Below the pieces are notes generated by a model, which was not told the origin of the DNA, made no database searches, and saw nothing but the letters and a program-made list of their open reading frames with translations. A program made the position numbers and the translations under genes. Positions 1 to 7,717 of a stretch of DNA of 64,000 nt are shown here, one piece after another; the first letter of the stretch is position 1, and each line of letters begins with the position of its first letter. The stretch covers positions 885,170 through 949,169 of the forward strand of contig NZ_FOBU01000002.1 of the NCBI RefSeq assembly GCF_900109915.1, given 5' to 3'. The stretch comes from Luteibacter sp. UNCMF331Sha3.1. GTDB taxonomy: Bacteria; Pseudomonadota; Gammaproteobacteria; Xanthomonadales; Rhodanobacteraceae.

Positions 1-593
1 CGGCGGTCTTCGCCGGTCAGGAGCGCGCGCTCGGCGGCGGGATCGGGATAGTCGAGGCTCAGCCGCAGCATGAACCGGTCGAGCTGCGAGTCCGGCAGCG
101 GGAACGTGCCCGCGAGATCCAGCGGATTCTGCGTTGCGACCACGAAGAACGGGCGGGGCAGTTCGTGGGTGGTGCCATCGACGGTGGTCTGACCTTCGGC
201 CATCGCTTCGAGCAGCGCGCTCTGCGATTTCGGCGTGGCGCGATTGATCTCGTCGGCCAGCAGGAGGCTCGTGAAGATCGGGCCGGGATGGAAACGGAAC
301 TCGCCGGTCTCGCGCTCGTAGACGCTGACTCCGATAATGTCGGATGGCAGGAGGTCGCTGGTGAACTGGATACGCTGGAATTCGAGATCGAACGTCGCGG
401 CGAGCGCGTGCGCCAGCGTGGTCTTGCCCACGCCCGGCACGTCTTCGAGCAGAAGGTGTCCGCCGGCGATGAGGCAGGTAAAGGCCAGCTTCACCTGGCG
501 CGGCTTGCCCAGCAGCACGCCGTTGACCTGCGCCAGCGCGGCGTCGAGGCGGTGCCGGAGCATTTCGTCATGGAGCGGATTCGTCGCGGACAT
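1..593 (-). CDS. MoxR-family AAA+ ATPase (partial, runs off the left edge)
   Basis: Read on the minus strand from ATG at 593, the frame is open to the window edge and gives the N-terminal ~197 residues of a MoxR-type AAA+ ATPase. Visible features are the Walker A segment GVGKTT near residue 54, a Walker B-like LLADEINRA, the [11 protein letters not shown] segment typical of MoxR proteins, and FFVVATQNP followed by LDRF. MoxR ATPases act as chaperones that help activate partner proteins, often encoded beside DUF58 and von Willebrand factor A genes; those would lie to the left of the window. The start codon is only 2 to 32 bases from the divergent glycosyltransferase start, so any promoter must overlap the neighbouring coding sequence. 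The family call is firm; the specific partner is unknown. Confidence 0.9.
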   Translation of the reverse strand, partial: MSATNPLHDEMLRHRLDAALAQVNGVLLGKPRQVKLAFTCLIAGGHLLLEDVPGVGKTTLAHALAATFDLEFQRIQFTSDLLPSDIIGVSVYERETGEFRFHPGPIFTSLLLADEINRATPKSQSALLEAMAEGQTTVDGTTHELPRPFFVVATQNPLDLAGTFPLPDSQLDRFMLRLSLDYPDPAAERALLTGEDR

Positions 594-625
594 CGATGCG
601 TATGCCCCCCTGCCTGGCCGATTCG

Positions 626-2209
626 ATGAGTGAGCGTTCGAGTGTAGCCGCGCGCCCGCATGCATGGCGAGGCACGTTTCTCGCGGTCTTCGCGGTCACG
701 TGCGTGGTCAGGCTGGTGATAGCGTGCACCCTGTCGCCTTTCGGTGACGAGGCGTTCTACTGGCAGGAAAGCCTGGCGCCCGCCTGGGGCTACAGCGACC
801 TTCCGCCGCTGACCGCCTGGCTCATCGCCGCGTCCGAAGCCTGCTTCGGTCATGGCCTTCTCGCGATGCGTCTGCCGTTCCTGCTCATCGGCGCGCTGCT
901 GCCCTGGCAGACCGCCGCCATCGCCCGACGTTACGGTGACGACGCGGCAGGGTGGCAGGCCGCGACGCTCGTCGCCGTCCTGCCGCTGGCCGGCAGCCTC
1001 GGCGTGCTCGCGTTGCCGGACGTGCCGCTCGCCTTCGCCATCGTCCTCGCGACGCAAGGCCTGCTCGCGGCGCTCGACGGGAACCGGTTGCGCGACTGGG
1101 CGTGGCTGGGCGTCGGACTCGCCATCGCCTGGGCGACGCACTACCGCGCCGCGATGCCCATGCTGGCAGGCCTCGTCTATCTCGTCGCGATGCCGCGCGG
1201 CCGCGCGCAATGGCGACGTCCCGGCCTCTGGCTGGCGATGGGCATCGCGTCGTTCGGCCTGGTTCCGATCGTGCTCTACAACCTCGCATCGCGCGGTGCC
1301 GGCGTCGCCTTCCAGCTCGTGGAACGCAACCCGTGGCGCTTCCAGGCCGACGCGCTCGTGCAGCCGCTCGAACAGGCGATCGCCTGCACGCCGCTCGCGT
1401 GGGCGACGATGCTCTGGGCGTTATGGCGCGCATGGCGTCGTCGCCACGAATCGCCGTTCGACGTGGTCGCGGTGGTGGGCGGCATGTTCGTCGTGGGCTA
1501 CTTCCTGCTCGGACTCTTCGCCGACGACGTGCGCTTCCGCGCGCACTGGCCGCTGCCCGGATACGTGCTCGCCTGCGCCGTCCTGCCGGTGCTCCTGCGC
1601 GATGCGGGAAGGTCGTGGCGTCGCTTCGCGACGGCGGGCTTCGTGCTCGCCGGGATCGGGCTCGCCGCGGGCTTCGCGTGGCTCGGCCTCGCCGCGTCCA
1701 CGAGCGGCGCTACATCGCTGGCCACGGTGAAGGCCTTCCCGTCGAACTTCACCGGCTGGCGCGAGGCCGCCACGACGGTGCGCGAACGGCTCGCGGTACG
1801 ACCCGACGCGATCGTCGTCGCCGACAATTTCATGCTTGCCGCCGAGCTGCGTTTCGCACTCGGTTCCGCGCAGACCGTGTACACCCTCGACAGTCCGTTG
1901 AACATGAAGCACGGTCGCGCACCGCAGCTCGCGACGTGGGGCTTCGACGAGCACGGACTGTCGGTCCATGCCGGTCGACCGGTCCTGCTCGTGGTCGACG
2001 AGACGTCGTTGCGCGAACGCGAGCGGCAGGCGTGGCTGGGTTCGATCTGTTCGCGGGTGACGACCATCGTGCCGGTGTCGCGCGTCGATCTCTTCGGCGG
2101 GCGGCGACGGTTCGCGTTTTACGACGCGACGGTCCGGGCGCGCCCTTTGCCGAACGATCCCGAAGCATGCCCCGTATGGACGGCATACCGGGCCCACTAC
2201 GACGGCTAG
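626..2209 (+). CDS. Membrane glycosyltransferase, GT39/PMT-like (ArnT-type) family
   Basis: A 527-residue polytopic membrane protein. The N-terminus carries a transmembrane helix followed by a loop with GDEAFYWQ and an acidic, aromatic-rich stretch, as in the periplasmic catalytic loop of the PMT/ArnT dolichyl- or undecaprenyl-phosphate-sugar transferases (PF13231 type). About ten hydrophobic segments follow, then a soluble C-terminal part from about residue 370. The family moves a sugar from a polyprenyl-phosphate carrier to an acceptor lipid or protein on the periplasmic face; donor and acceptor cannot be read from the sequence. I prefer ATG 626, but ATG 596 is in frame and would give 537 residues, leaving 2 bases to the divergent moxR start. 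Neither has a clear Shine-Dalgarno. It converges on maf, with a perfect inverted repeat between them. Confidence 0.82.
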   Translation: MSERSSVAARPHAWRGTFLAVFAVTCVVRLVIACTLSPFGDEAFYWQESLAPAWGYSDLPPLTAWLIAASEACFGHGLLAMRLPFLLIGALLPWQTAAIARRYGDDAAGWQAATLVAVLPLAGSLGVLALPDVPLAFAIVLATQGLLAALDGNRLRDWAWLGVGLAIAWATHYRAAMPMLAGLVYLVAMPRGRAQWRRPGLWLAMGIASFGLVPIVLYNLASRGAGVAFQLVERNPWRFQADALVQPLEQAIACTPLAWATMLWALWRAWRRRHESPFDVVAVVGGMFVVGYFLLGLFADDVRFRAHWPLPGYVLACAVLPVLLRDAGRSWRRFATAGFVLAGIGLAAGFAWLGLAASTSGATSLATVKAFPSNFTGWREAATTVRERLAVRPDAIVVADNFMLAAELRFALGSAQTVYTLDSPLNMKHGRAPQLATWGFDEHGLSVHAGRPVLLVVDETSLRERERQAWLGSICSRVTTIVPVSRVDLFGGRRRFAFYDATVRARPLPNDPEACPVWTAYRAHYDG

Positions 2210-2215
2210 TCGTTC

Positions 2216-2288
2216 CCGGTGGGAGCCAGCCTGCTGGCGAAGGGTGCTTGCCGCGAGCACCCTTCGCCAGCAGGCTGGCTCCCACCGG
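2216..2288. repeat. REPIN-type perfect inverted repeat, 33-bp arms
   Basis: Arms 2216-2248 and 2256-2288 are perfect reverse complements separated by the 7-base loop TGCCGCG. Each arm contains the head GTGGGAGCCAGCCTGCTGGC, itself a small hairpin as in REP elements. Near-identical pairs occur at 46244-46312 and, as reduced forms, at 5325-5352 and 55788-55815. It lies between convergent genes and could also act as a bidirectional terminator, although it has no T-tract. Confidence 0.85.
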
Positions 2289-2291
2289 AAA

Positions 2292-2876
2292 TCAGGGGAG
2301 CACGACACCCGCCGCGCGCAGCAGGCGCGCGGTGGCGATCAGCGGCAAGCCGACGAGCGCGGTCGGATCCTCGTTCTCGATGCGTTCGAAGAGCACGATG
2401 CCGAGCCCTTCGCACTTGAAGCTCCCTGCGCAATCGAGGGGCCGCTCGCGTTCCACGTAACGCTCGATGTCGCTGCGCGACAGATCGCGGAAGCAGACGC
2501 GGGTCTCGTCGACGTGCGTCGTCGCGTCGCCCTGCAGGTCGATCACGCAGACCGCCGTATGAAAGGTCACTTCGCGGCCCGAGCTGGCGGTGAGCTGCCT
2601 GTGCGCTTCGATCACGGTGCCGGGCTTGTCGAGCACGCGGCCGCCGAGGTCGGCGACCTGGTCCGAGCCGATGACGATGGACCCGGGCCGCGTTTCGGCG
2701 ACCGCCCTTGCCTTGGCCTCGGCGAGGCGGGCGGCGCGTGCGGCGGCGTGCTCGCCGGGCAGGGCGGCCTCGTCCGTGCCTGGGGCGACCTGCTCGAAGT
2801 GGTCGATCAGGCGACGAAGCAGACCGGCACGGTAGGCGGACGTGGAAGCGAGTACGACGGTGGACTGAGGAGACAC
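2292..2876 (-). CDS. maf: Maf-family nucleotide pyrophosphatase (YceF type)
   Basis: A 194-residue Maf/HAM1-fold hydrolase that removes pyrophosphate from non-canonical nucleotides; the YceF subgroup prefers 7-methyl-GTP. The N-terminal motif VLASTSAYRAGLL matches the family signature (S-x-S-x-x-R), and IVIGSDQV and the KPGTVIEAHRQL segment are the expected active-site elements. Length equals the usual 194 residues of YceF when GTG 2876 is used; a longer in-frame reading to 2945 adds an unrelated arginine-rich stretch and is rejected. The GTG start lies one base after the TGA of the upstream membrane protein gene, so the two are probably translationally coupled. Its position next to yceD-rpmF is common in gammaproteobacteria. 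Confidence 0.93.
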   Translation of the reverse strand: MSPQSTVVLASTSAYRAGLLRRLIDHFEQVAPGTDEAALPGEHAAARAARLAEAKARAVAETRPGSIVIGSDQVADLGGRVLDKPGTVIEAHRQLTASSGREVTFHTAVCVIDLQGDATTHVDETRVCFRDLSRSDIERYVERERPLDCAGSFKCEGLGIVLFERIENEDPTALVGLPLIATARLLRAAGVVLP

Positions 2877-2877
2877 G

Positions 2878-3324
2878 TCAGAAATCCCGGTGGATGTGTT
2901 CGCGCACGGCGGTGTCGAGCGCCGTCTGGGCGTCGTCGAGGGCACGCAGGCGGGGTTCGAGCTGGTGCCTGGCGCGGACGAGGGCGTCGACCGCCTCGTC
3001 GAGTTCGCTCTGGCTGGCCTCGGAAGCGCGGTCGCGGATCCACAGGCGTTGCTGGAGCAGCGCGCGCAGCCCCGAATCCACGGCCTGCTGGGCCTCGACT
3101 TCGCCGGTGGCCGGCAGGTCGGGACTGACCGACATCACCGCGTGGGCACGGGCGAGGCGGTCGCGGCAGTCCTTGAGATCGATCTCGAGGCGGTCGGCGT
3201 TATCCATGAGATCCTGCAGCGCCACGTGCCGCCGGCGACTGCGCTGATGCCTCACGATCCAGACGCACAGCCCCGCGGCGATCGCGATCACCACCGCAAG
3301 TGCATAATAGGCAAGGGAAAACAC
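2878..3324 (-). CDS. Membrane-anchored coiled-coil protein of unknown function
   Basis: A 148-residue protein starting at GTG 3324, preceded on the minus strand by a good Shine-Dalgarno (GGAGAAGAGGA). It has one hydrophobic helix at about residues 5-24 (YYALAVVIAIAAGLCVWIV), a basic stretch RHQRSRRR after it, and then a long charged, Leu/Arg/Asp-rich region of about 110 residues that should form coiled coil. The positive-inside rule predicts an N-out, C-in inner-membrane anchor with a cytoplasmic coiled coil. I recognise no family. It is immediately upstream of maf with a one-base gap, so it is co-transcribed, and it diverges from yceD. Confidence 0.75.
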   Translation of the reverse strand: MFSLAYYALAVVIAIAAGLCVWIVRHQRSRRRHVALQDLMDNADRLEIDLKDCRDRLARAHAVMSVSPDLPATGEVEAQQAVDSGLRALLQQRLWIRDRASEASQSELDEAVDALVRARHQLEPRLRALDDAQTALDTAVREHIHRDF

Positions 3325-3442
3325 GCGTCCTCTTCTCCAGGGTCGAGGTATTGCGGCAGAATCGTCGGCTACGGGGCAGTCTGCCCGAAACCCGGCGCGC
3401 CGCGCAAAACCGCCCGCGATGTCAGGCAAGGTGCCTAACCGG

Positions 3443-3471
3443 TTGACTTCAGGGATGTTGATGCCTACCAT
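3443..3471 (+). promoter_or_regulatory. Sigma-70-type promoter of yceD-rpmF
   Basis: TTGACT at 3443-3448, a 17-base spacer and TACCAT at 3466-3471. The expected transcription start, about 7 bases downstream, falls at 3478-3480, directly at the yceD ATG (3481), so the transcript would be leaderless or nearly so. Confidence 0.6.
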
Positions 3472-3480
3472 TTCGCGATT

Positions 3481-3999
3481 ATGTCCGTGACCTTGCCATC
3501 GTCCGTGGACGCTTGGCGCGAAGTTCGTGCGCGGCGTTCGTTCCAGGGACAACTTCCCGTGTCGGCGTTTGCCCGGCTCGGTGAGGTGGTTGCGTCGCCC
3601 GAGGGCGCGGTAACCTACGAACTGGATTTCGGGCGCGACGAACTGAATGTCGCTTACGTGGCCGTTCGTGCAAGTGCCTCGTTGACGGTCATCTGTCAGC
3701 GTTCGCTGGAGCCCTTCGTGCTTCCGGTGGCCGTCGACACCCGGCTCGGACTGATCGTGGAAGAGCGGGAGGAAGCATCGCTTCCCCCGGGTTACGAGCC
3801 GCTGCTCCTCGAAGAGGACGGCAGGCTCGATCCCATCGCGGCGATCGAAGATGAACTGCTGTTGGCGTTGCCCCTGGTTCCGGTGAATCCGGACCACGAG
3901 TTGCCCGACGACGTAACTGGACCCGACGAAGACGACACGCCTTCGCCGGAAGAGAAAGAAAACCCGTTCGCGGCACTCCGCGAACTCATGAAAAAGTAA
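3481..3999 (+). CDS. yceD: YceD/DUF177 protein, 23S rRNA accumulation factor
   Basis: A 172-residue protein of the DUF177 family, associated with 23S rRNA accumulation or metabolism and widely encoded next to rpmF. The family pattern is visible: an N-terminal LPSSVDAWR segment, a central VTYELDF strand, SLTVICQRSLEPFVLPV near residue 70 and an acidic C-terminal half with a conserved PLVPVNPDHE. No Shine-Dalgarno precedes ATG 3481 and the promoter predicts transcription to start at or next to it. rpmF follows after 18 bases. Function comes from the family, not from a catalytic motif. Confidence 0.9.
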   Translation: MSVTLPSSVDAWREVRARRSFQGQLPVSAFARLGEVVASPEGAVTYELDFGRDELNVAYVAVRASASLTVICQRSLEPFVLPVAVDTRLGLIVEEREEASLPPGYEPLLLEEDGRLDPIAAIEDELLLALPLVPVNPDHELPDDVTGPDEDDTPSPEEKENPFAALRELMKK

Positions 4000-4017
4000 T
4001 TTCGCTGGAGATTCGCC

Positions 4018-4212
4018 ATGGCCGTTGCCAAGAGCCGCAAGACCCCGTCCACCCGCGGCATGCGCCGTTCGCACGATGCGCTGTCGACCGTGCAGCTGTC
4101 GACCGATCCGACGAGCGGTGAAGTCCACCTGCGTCACCACGTGACGAAGGATGGCTTCTACCGTGGTAAGAAGGTCATCGACACCCGCGGCGCGGTCGAA
4201 GTCGAGGACTGA
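4018..4212 (+). CDS. rpmF: Large ribosomal subunit protein bL32
   Basis: 64 residues, beginning [20 protein letters not shown], the standard bL32 N-terminus, with the GEVHLRHHV and [10 protein letters not shown] segments of the family. bL32 is a small structural protein of the 50S subunit. A Shine-Dalgarno (TGGAGA) lies upstream. It is the second gene of the yceD-rpmF unit and is followed by a terminator; unlike E. coli, no plsX follows before fabH. Confidence 0.97.
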   Translation: MAVAKSRKTPSTRGMRRSHDALSTVQLSTDPTSGEVHLRHHVTKDGFYRGKKVIDTRGAVEVED

Positions 4213-4244
4213 TCTTCCCGTCGTAGGGACGATCACCACGCAGG

Positions 4245-4266
4245 CGGCGCGGTAACGCGCCGTTTT
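4245..4266 (+). terminator. Rho-independent terminator after rpmF
   Basis: Seven-base-pair GC stem CGGCGCG (4245-4251) / CGCGCCG (4256-4262) with loop GTAA and a TTTT run. It separates the ribosomal-protein unit from the fab cluster. Confidence 0.65.
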
Positions 4267-4331
4267 GCGTTTGTGGCATACCGATTCATTCCGGCCCCGG
4301 GCCTGTCGATCGCGTCCGGGCGAGTTTTCCC

Positions 4332-5318
4332 TTGCATGGGGATACGGTCCTGAAATACGCCCGCATCATCGGTACCGGCAGCGCACTTCCCGACAAAGTG
4401 CTGACCAATGCCGACCTCGAAAAAATCGTCGAGACGAGCGACGAGTGGATCCGCACGCGCACTGGTATCACCGAGCGCCACGTCGCCGCCGACGGTGAAA
4501 CCACCGGCGACCTCGCCTTTCTTGCCGCGCAGCGCGCGCTCGAGGCGGCCGGCGTCAAGGCGTCCGAGATCGACCTGATCATCCTCGGCACCACCACGCC
4601 CGACATCATCTTCCCGTCCACCGCGTGCCTCGTGCAGCACCGTCTCGGTGCGAACGGCTGCGCCGCGTTCGACGTCAATGCCGCGTGCTCGGGCTTCGTC
4701 TACGCGCTGGGCATCGCCAACGCGTTCGTTCGCAGCGGTCAGTCGAAGAAGGCGCTGGTGATCGGCGCGGAGACGCTGACCCGAATGGTCGACTGGACCG
4801 AGCGCGAGAGCTGCGTGCTGTTCGGCGATGGTGCCGGCGCCGTGGTGCTCGAAGCCTCCGACGAGCCGGGCATCCTCACCACGCGCATGCGTGCCGACGG
4901 TGGCTTCAAGCACCTGCTGTTCAACCCGGTGGGCGTGTCGGCCGGCTTCACGGACGCGCCGAACCATGGCGTGCGCATCAACATGCTGGGCCGTGAGGTG
5001 TTCAAGGTCGCGGTGAAGACCCTCGATTCGCTCGTGGGCGAGACCCTCGAGGACGCCGGCATGAAGGAAGAGGAAGTCGACTGGCTGATTCCGCACCAGG
5101 CGAACCTCCGCATCATCGAAGCCACCGCGAAGCGTCTCAACATGTCGATGGACCGCGTGATCGTCACCGTCGACAAGCACGCCAACACCTCGGCCGGCTC
5201 CGTCCCGCTGGCGCTCGACTACGCCGTGCGTTCGGGCAAGGTCAAGCGCGGCCAGAACCTGCTGCTCGAGGCCTTCGGCGGCGGCTTCACCTGGGCCTCG
5301 GCGCTGCTGCGGTACTAG
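4332..5318 (+). CDS. fabH: Beta-ketoacyl-ACP synthase III
   Basis: FabH condenses an acyl-CoA primer with malonyl-ACP to start fatty acid synthesis. The protein (328 residues from TTG 4332) has the full thiolase-fold pattern: catalytic Cys about residue 119 in VNAACSGF, His 255 in LIPHQANLR and Asn 285 in KHANTSAG, plus the DEWIRTRTGI primer-site segment. The start is uncertain: TTG 4332 is the only conventional start fitting the usual N-terminus (KYARIIGTGS), and no strong Shine-Dalgarno is seen. It begins the fab cluster, with a reduced REP palindrome between it and fabD. In E. coli plsX sits between rpmF and fabH; here it does not. Confidence 0.95.
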   Translation: MHGDTVLKYARIIGTGSALPDKVLTNADLEKIVETSDEWIRTRTGITERHVAADGETTGDLAFLAAQRALEAAGVKASEIDLIILGTTTPDIIFPSTACLVQHRLGANGCAAFDVNAACSGFVYALGIANAFVRSGQSKKALVIGAETLTRMVDWTERESCVLFGDGAGAVVLEASDEPGILTTRMRADGGFKHLLFNPVGVSAGFTDAPNHGVRINMLGREVFKVAVKTLDSLVGETLEDAGMKEEEVDWLIPHQANLRIIEATAKRLNMSMDRVIVTVDKHANTSAGSVPLALDYAVRSGKVKRGQNLLLEAFGGGFTWASALLRY

Positions 5319-5324
5319 CATCCG

Positions 5325-5352
5325 GGTGGGAGCCAGCCTGCTGGCTCCCACC
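5325..5352. repeat. Reduced REP palindrome in the fabH-fabD gap
   Basis: Twelve-base arms 5325-5336 and 5341-5352 are perfect reverse complements (GGTGGGAGCCAG / CTGGCTCCCACC) with a 4-base centre. It corresponds to the outer ends of the 2216-2288 element with the middle deleted. Confidence 0.75.
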
Positions 5353-5448
5353 GCAAGCGGTCGCGGTAGCCGCGTACGCCTGCGAATGGTGCATTCGTCC
5401 ATGGGTTGCTGGCACCATGCGCGGTTTGACGCCCCGGAATCGTTTCGC

Positions 5449-6393
5449 ATGACCTCATCCAGCGCCTCGCTCGCCTTCGTTTTCCCCGGCCAGGGTTCGC
5501 AGACCGTCGGCATGCTCGCCGAACTCGCCGCGGCGCACCCCGAGGTCAGGGCCACCTTCGACGAAGCGTCGCAGGGCGCCGGTGTCGATCTGTGGGACAT
5601 CAGCCAGAACGGCCCCGAGGAGCGACTCAACAGCACCGAGAACACGCAGCCGGCCCTGCTGGCCGCGAGCGTCGCCGTGTGGCGCGTGTGGGTGAAGCAG
5701 GGCGGCGCCATGCCCGCACTTCTTTCCGGCCACAGCCTGGGTGAATACAGCGCGCTGGTCGCCGCTGGTGCGCTCTCCCTCAAGGACGCGGCCGGGCTCG
5801 TGGCCGAGCGCGGCCGCCTGATGCAGGCCGCCGTGCCCCCGGGCGTGGGCGCGATGGCCGCGATTCTCGGTGGCGACGATGCGCAGATCGCACAGGTCTG
5901 CGAGGAGATGGCGCAGGGGCAGGTCGTGGCACCGGCCAACTTCAATTCGCCGGGCCAGCTCGTGATCGCCGGTCACGCGGAAGCGGTGGATCGCGTCATC
6001 GCCCGTCTTGCCGAGCTCGGTGTGAAGAAGGCCGTGAAGCTTGCCGTTTCCGTGCCGTCGCATTGCATGCTGATGCGCGATGCCGCCGAACGGCTCGGCG
6101 AGCGCATGGCGTCCATCGCCTGGACGATGCCCTCGATTCCCGTCGTGCAGAATGCCGACGCGAAAGTCCATGCCTCCATCGACGACATCCGTGGCGCGCT
6201 GATGCGCCAGCTCTACCTGCCGGTGCGCTGGACCGAATGCGTGCAGGCGCTCGCGGCGGCTGGAATCGTCCAGACGCTCGAATGCGGCCCGGGTAAGGTG
6301 CTCACCGGCCTCATCAAACGTATCGACAAGTCGATCGATGGCAAGGCCATCGGCGCCCCGGCCGATCTCGACGCGACGCTCGCGCCCGTCTGA
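5449..6393 (+). CDS. fabD: Malonyl-CoA:ACP transacylase
   Basis: FabD transfers malonyl from CoA to ACP. The 314-residue protein from ATG 5449 begins with the family N-terminus LAFVFPGQGSQTVGML and has the nucleophile elbow GHSLGEYSAL with Ser 96, the ERGRLMQ Arg motif, and the VPSHCMLM His segment. Length matches the usual ~310 residues. An in-frame extension back to 5326 would read through the REP palindrome and is rejected; GGAAT just upstream of ATG 5449 can serve as Shine-Dalgarno. Second gene of the fab cluster, 23 bases before fabG. Confidence 0.96.
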   Translation: MTSSSASLAFVFPGQGSQTVGMLAELAAAHPEVRATFDEASQGAGVDLWDISQNGPEERLNSTENTQPALLAASVAVWRVWVKQGGAMPALLSGHSLGEYSALVAAGALSLKDAAGLVAERGRLMQAAVPPGVGAMAAILGGDDAQIAQVCEEMAQGQVVAPANFNSPGQLVIAGHAEAVDRVIARLAELGVKKAVKLAVSVPSHCMLMRDAAERLGERMASIAWTMPSIPVVQNADAKVHASIDDIRGALMRQLYLPVRWTECVQALAAAGIVQTLECGPGKVLTGLIKRIDKSIDGKAIGAPADLDATLAPV

Positions 6394-6416
6394 ACACGTC
6401 TTACAAAGGATCTCCC

Positions 6417-7160
6417 ATGACTGCTTCCCTGCAGGGCGAAGTCGCCCTCGTCACCGGTGCCAGCCGCGGCATCGGCGCCGCCATCGCCGATCGCCTGGCC
6501 GCGCTTGGCGCCACCGTCTACGGCACCGCCACCAGCGAGAGCGGCGCGAAGGCCATCGGCGATCGCCTCGCCGCGCATGGTGGCCACGGCCGTGTGCTCG
6601 ACGTGACGGATCCCGCCGCGATCGACGCGCTCGTCGATGGCATCGCGAAGGAATCCGGTGCCGTGTCGATTCTCGTGAACAACGCGGGCATCACGCGCGA
6701 CCAGCTGCTGATGCGCATGAAGGAAGAGGACTGGAGCGTGATCATGGACACGAACCTGACGTCCGTGTTCCGCACCTCGAAAGCCGTGATGCGCGGCATG
6801 ATGAAGGCGCGCAAGGGTCGCATCGTCAGCATCGCGTCGGTCGTCGGCGTCACCGGCAACCCCGGCCAGGCGAACTACGCGGCGGCGAAGGCCGGCATCA
6901 TCGCGTTCTCCAAGTCGCTCGCGCGTGAGATCGGTTCCCGCGGCATCACGGTGAACGTGGTGGCGCCGGGCTTCATCGACACCGACATGACCCGGGCCCT
7001 GCCGGACGAGCAGCGCGAGGCGCTGCTGAGCGGAATCGCGCTGGGGCACCTGGGCGAAGCGAGCGATATCGCCGAGGCCGTCGCCTTCCTGGCGTCGCCG
7101 GCCGCCCGGTACGTCACCGGTGAGACGCTGCACGTCAACGGCGGCATGTACATGCCCTGA
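6417..7160 (+). CDS. fabG: 3-oxoacyl-ACP reductase
   Basis: FabG reduces beta-ketoacyl-ACP with NADPH. The 247-residue short-chain dehydrogenase shows the cofactor motif TGASRGIG (residues 13-20), NNAG at about 88-91, and the catalytic set Asn 113, Ser 141, Tyr 154 and Lys 158 (YAAAK). The C-terminal GETLHVNGGMYM is typical for FabG. ATG 6417 is preceded by AAAGGAT. It follows fabD closely and precedes the independently promoted acpP. Confidence 0.97.
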   Translation: MTASLQGEVALVTGASRGIGAAIADRLAALGATVYGTATSESGAKAIGDRLAAHGGHGRVLDVTDPAAIDALVDGIAKESGAVSILVNNAGITRDQLLMRMKEEDWSVIMDTNLTSVFRTSKAVMRGMMKARKGRIVSIASVVGVTGNPGQANYAAAKAGIIAFSKSLAREIGSRGITVNVVAPGFIDTDMTRALPDEQREALLSGIALGHLGEASDIAEAVAFLASPAARYVTGETLHVNGGMYMP

Positions 7161-7265
7161 CGGGTTCCGGCCGATGGCAGTCGCCAACGGCCCGTTTTTG
7201 AGAGACAATCCTCATTTCGCGCCTGGGAAACGAAAACCGGGCGCCATTCACGTGACGGCGGCATG

Positions 7266-7295
7266 TTGGCGGGGCCTATCCCTAGCTACTACAAT
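7266..7295 (+). promoter_or_regulatory. acpP promoter
   Basis: TTGGCG at 7266-7271, an 18-base spacer and TACAAT at 7290-7295, giving a ~29-base leader with GGGAGG just before the acpP ATG. This agrees with the strong separate expression that acpP usually shows. Confidence 0.65.
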
Positions 7296-7330
7296 GCCGC
7301 CGGATTTTCCCCTCGGGAGGTAAAGGCAAC

Positions 7331-7570
7331 ATGAGCACCATCGAAGAGCGCGTCAAGAAGATCGTCGTTGAACAGCTGGGCGTGAAGGAAGATGAAGTCA
7401 CCACCAACGCTTCGTTCGTTGACGATCTGGGCGCCGACTCGCTCGACACCGTCGAGCTGGTGATGGCCCTCGAAGAAGAATTCGAGTGCGAGATCCCGGA
7501 CGAAGAAGCCGAGAAGATCACGACGGTTCAGCAGGCGGTCGATTACGTCAAGGCGCACGTCAAGGCCTGA
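7331..7570 (+). CDS. acpP: Acyl carrier protein
   Basis: 79-residue, highly acidic protein carrying growing acyl chains on a 4'-phosphopantetheine arm attached to Ser 37 in the invariant DSLD motif ([19 protein letters not shown]). Length and sequence match housekeeping ACP. A strong Shine-Dalgarno (GGGAGG) lies 10 bases upstream. It has its own promoter at 7266-7295 and a hairpin terminator at 7631-7652, which fits a short abundant mRNA with partial read-through into fabF. Confidence 0.98.
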   Translation: MSTIEERVKKIVVEQLGVKEDEVTTNASFVDDLGADSLDTVELVMALEEEFECEIPDEEAEKITTVQQAVDYVKAHVKA

Positions 7571-7630
7571 TCAACCGACTGGTCGTCGATCGGAGGCGTG
7601 CCTCCCGTCGATCTCCGAGCGACACGGAAG

Positions 7631-7652
7631 CTGCGCCTTTAGGCGCAGTTTT
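7631..7652 (+). terminator. Terminator or attenuator between acpP and fabF
   Basis: Stem CTGCGCC (7631-7637) / GGCGCAG (7642-7648), loop TTTA, then TTTT. Likely limits transcription from the acpP promoter into fabF. Confidence 0.7.
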
Positions 7653-7717
7653 CGTTTGCGTCTTACGCAACCTGCGCCCGCGTATGGTTGCGCGGAACAA
7701 GTGAAGGATGAGAACGC

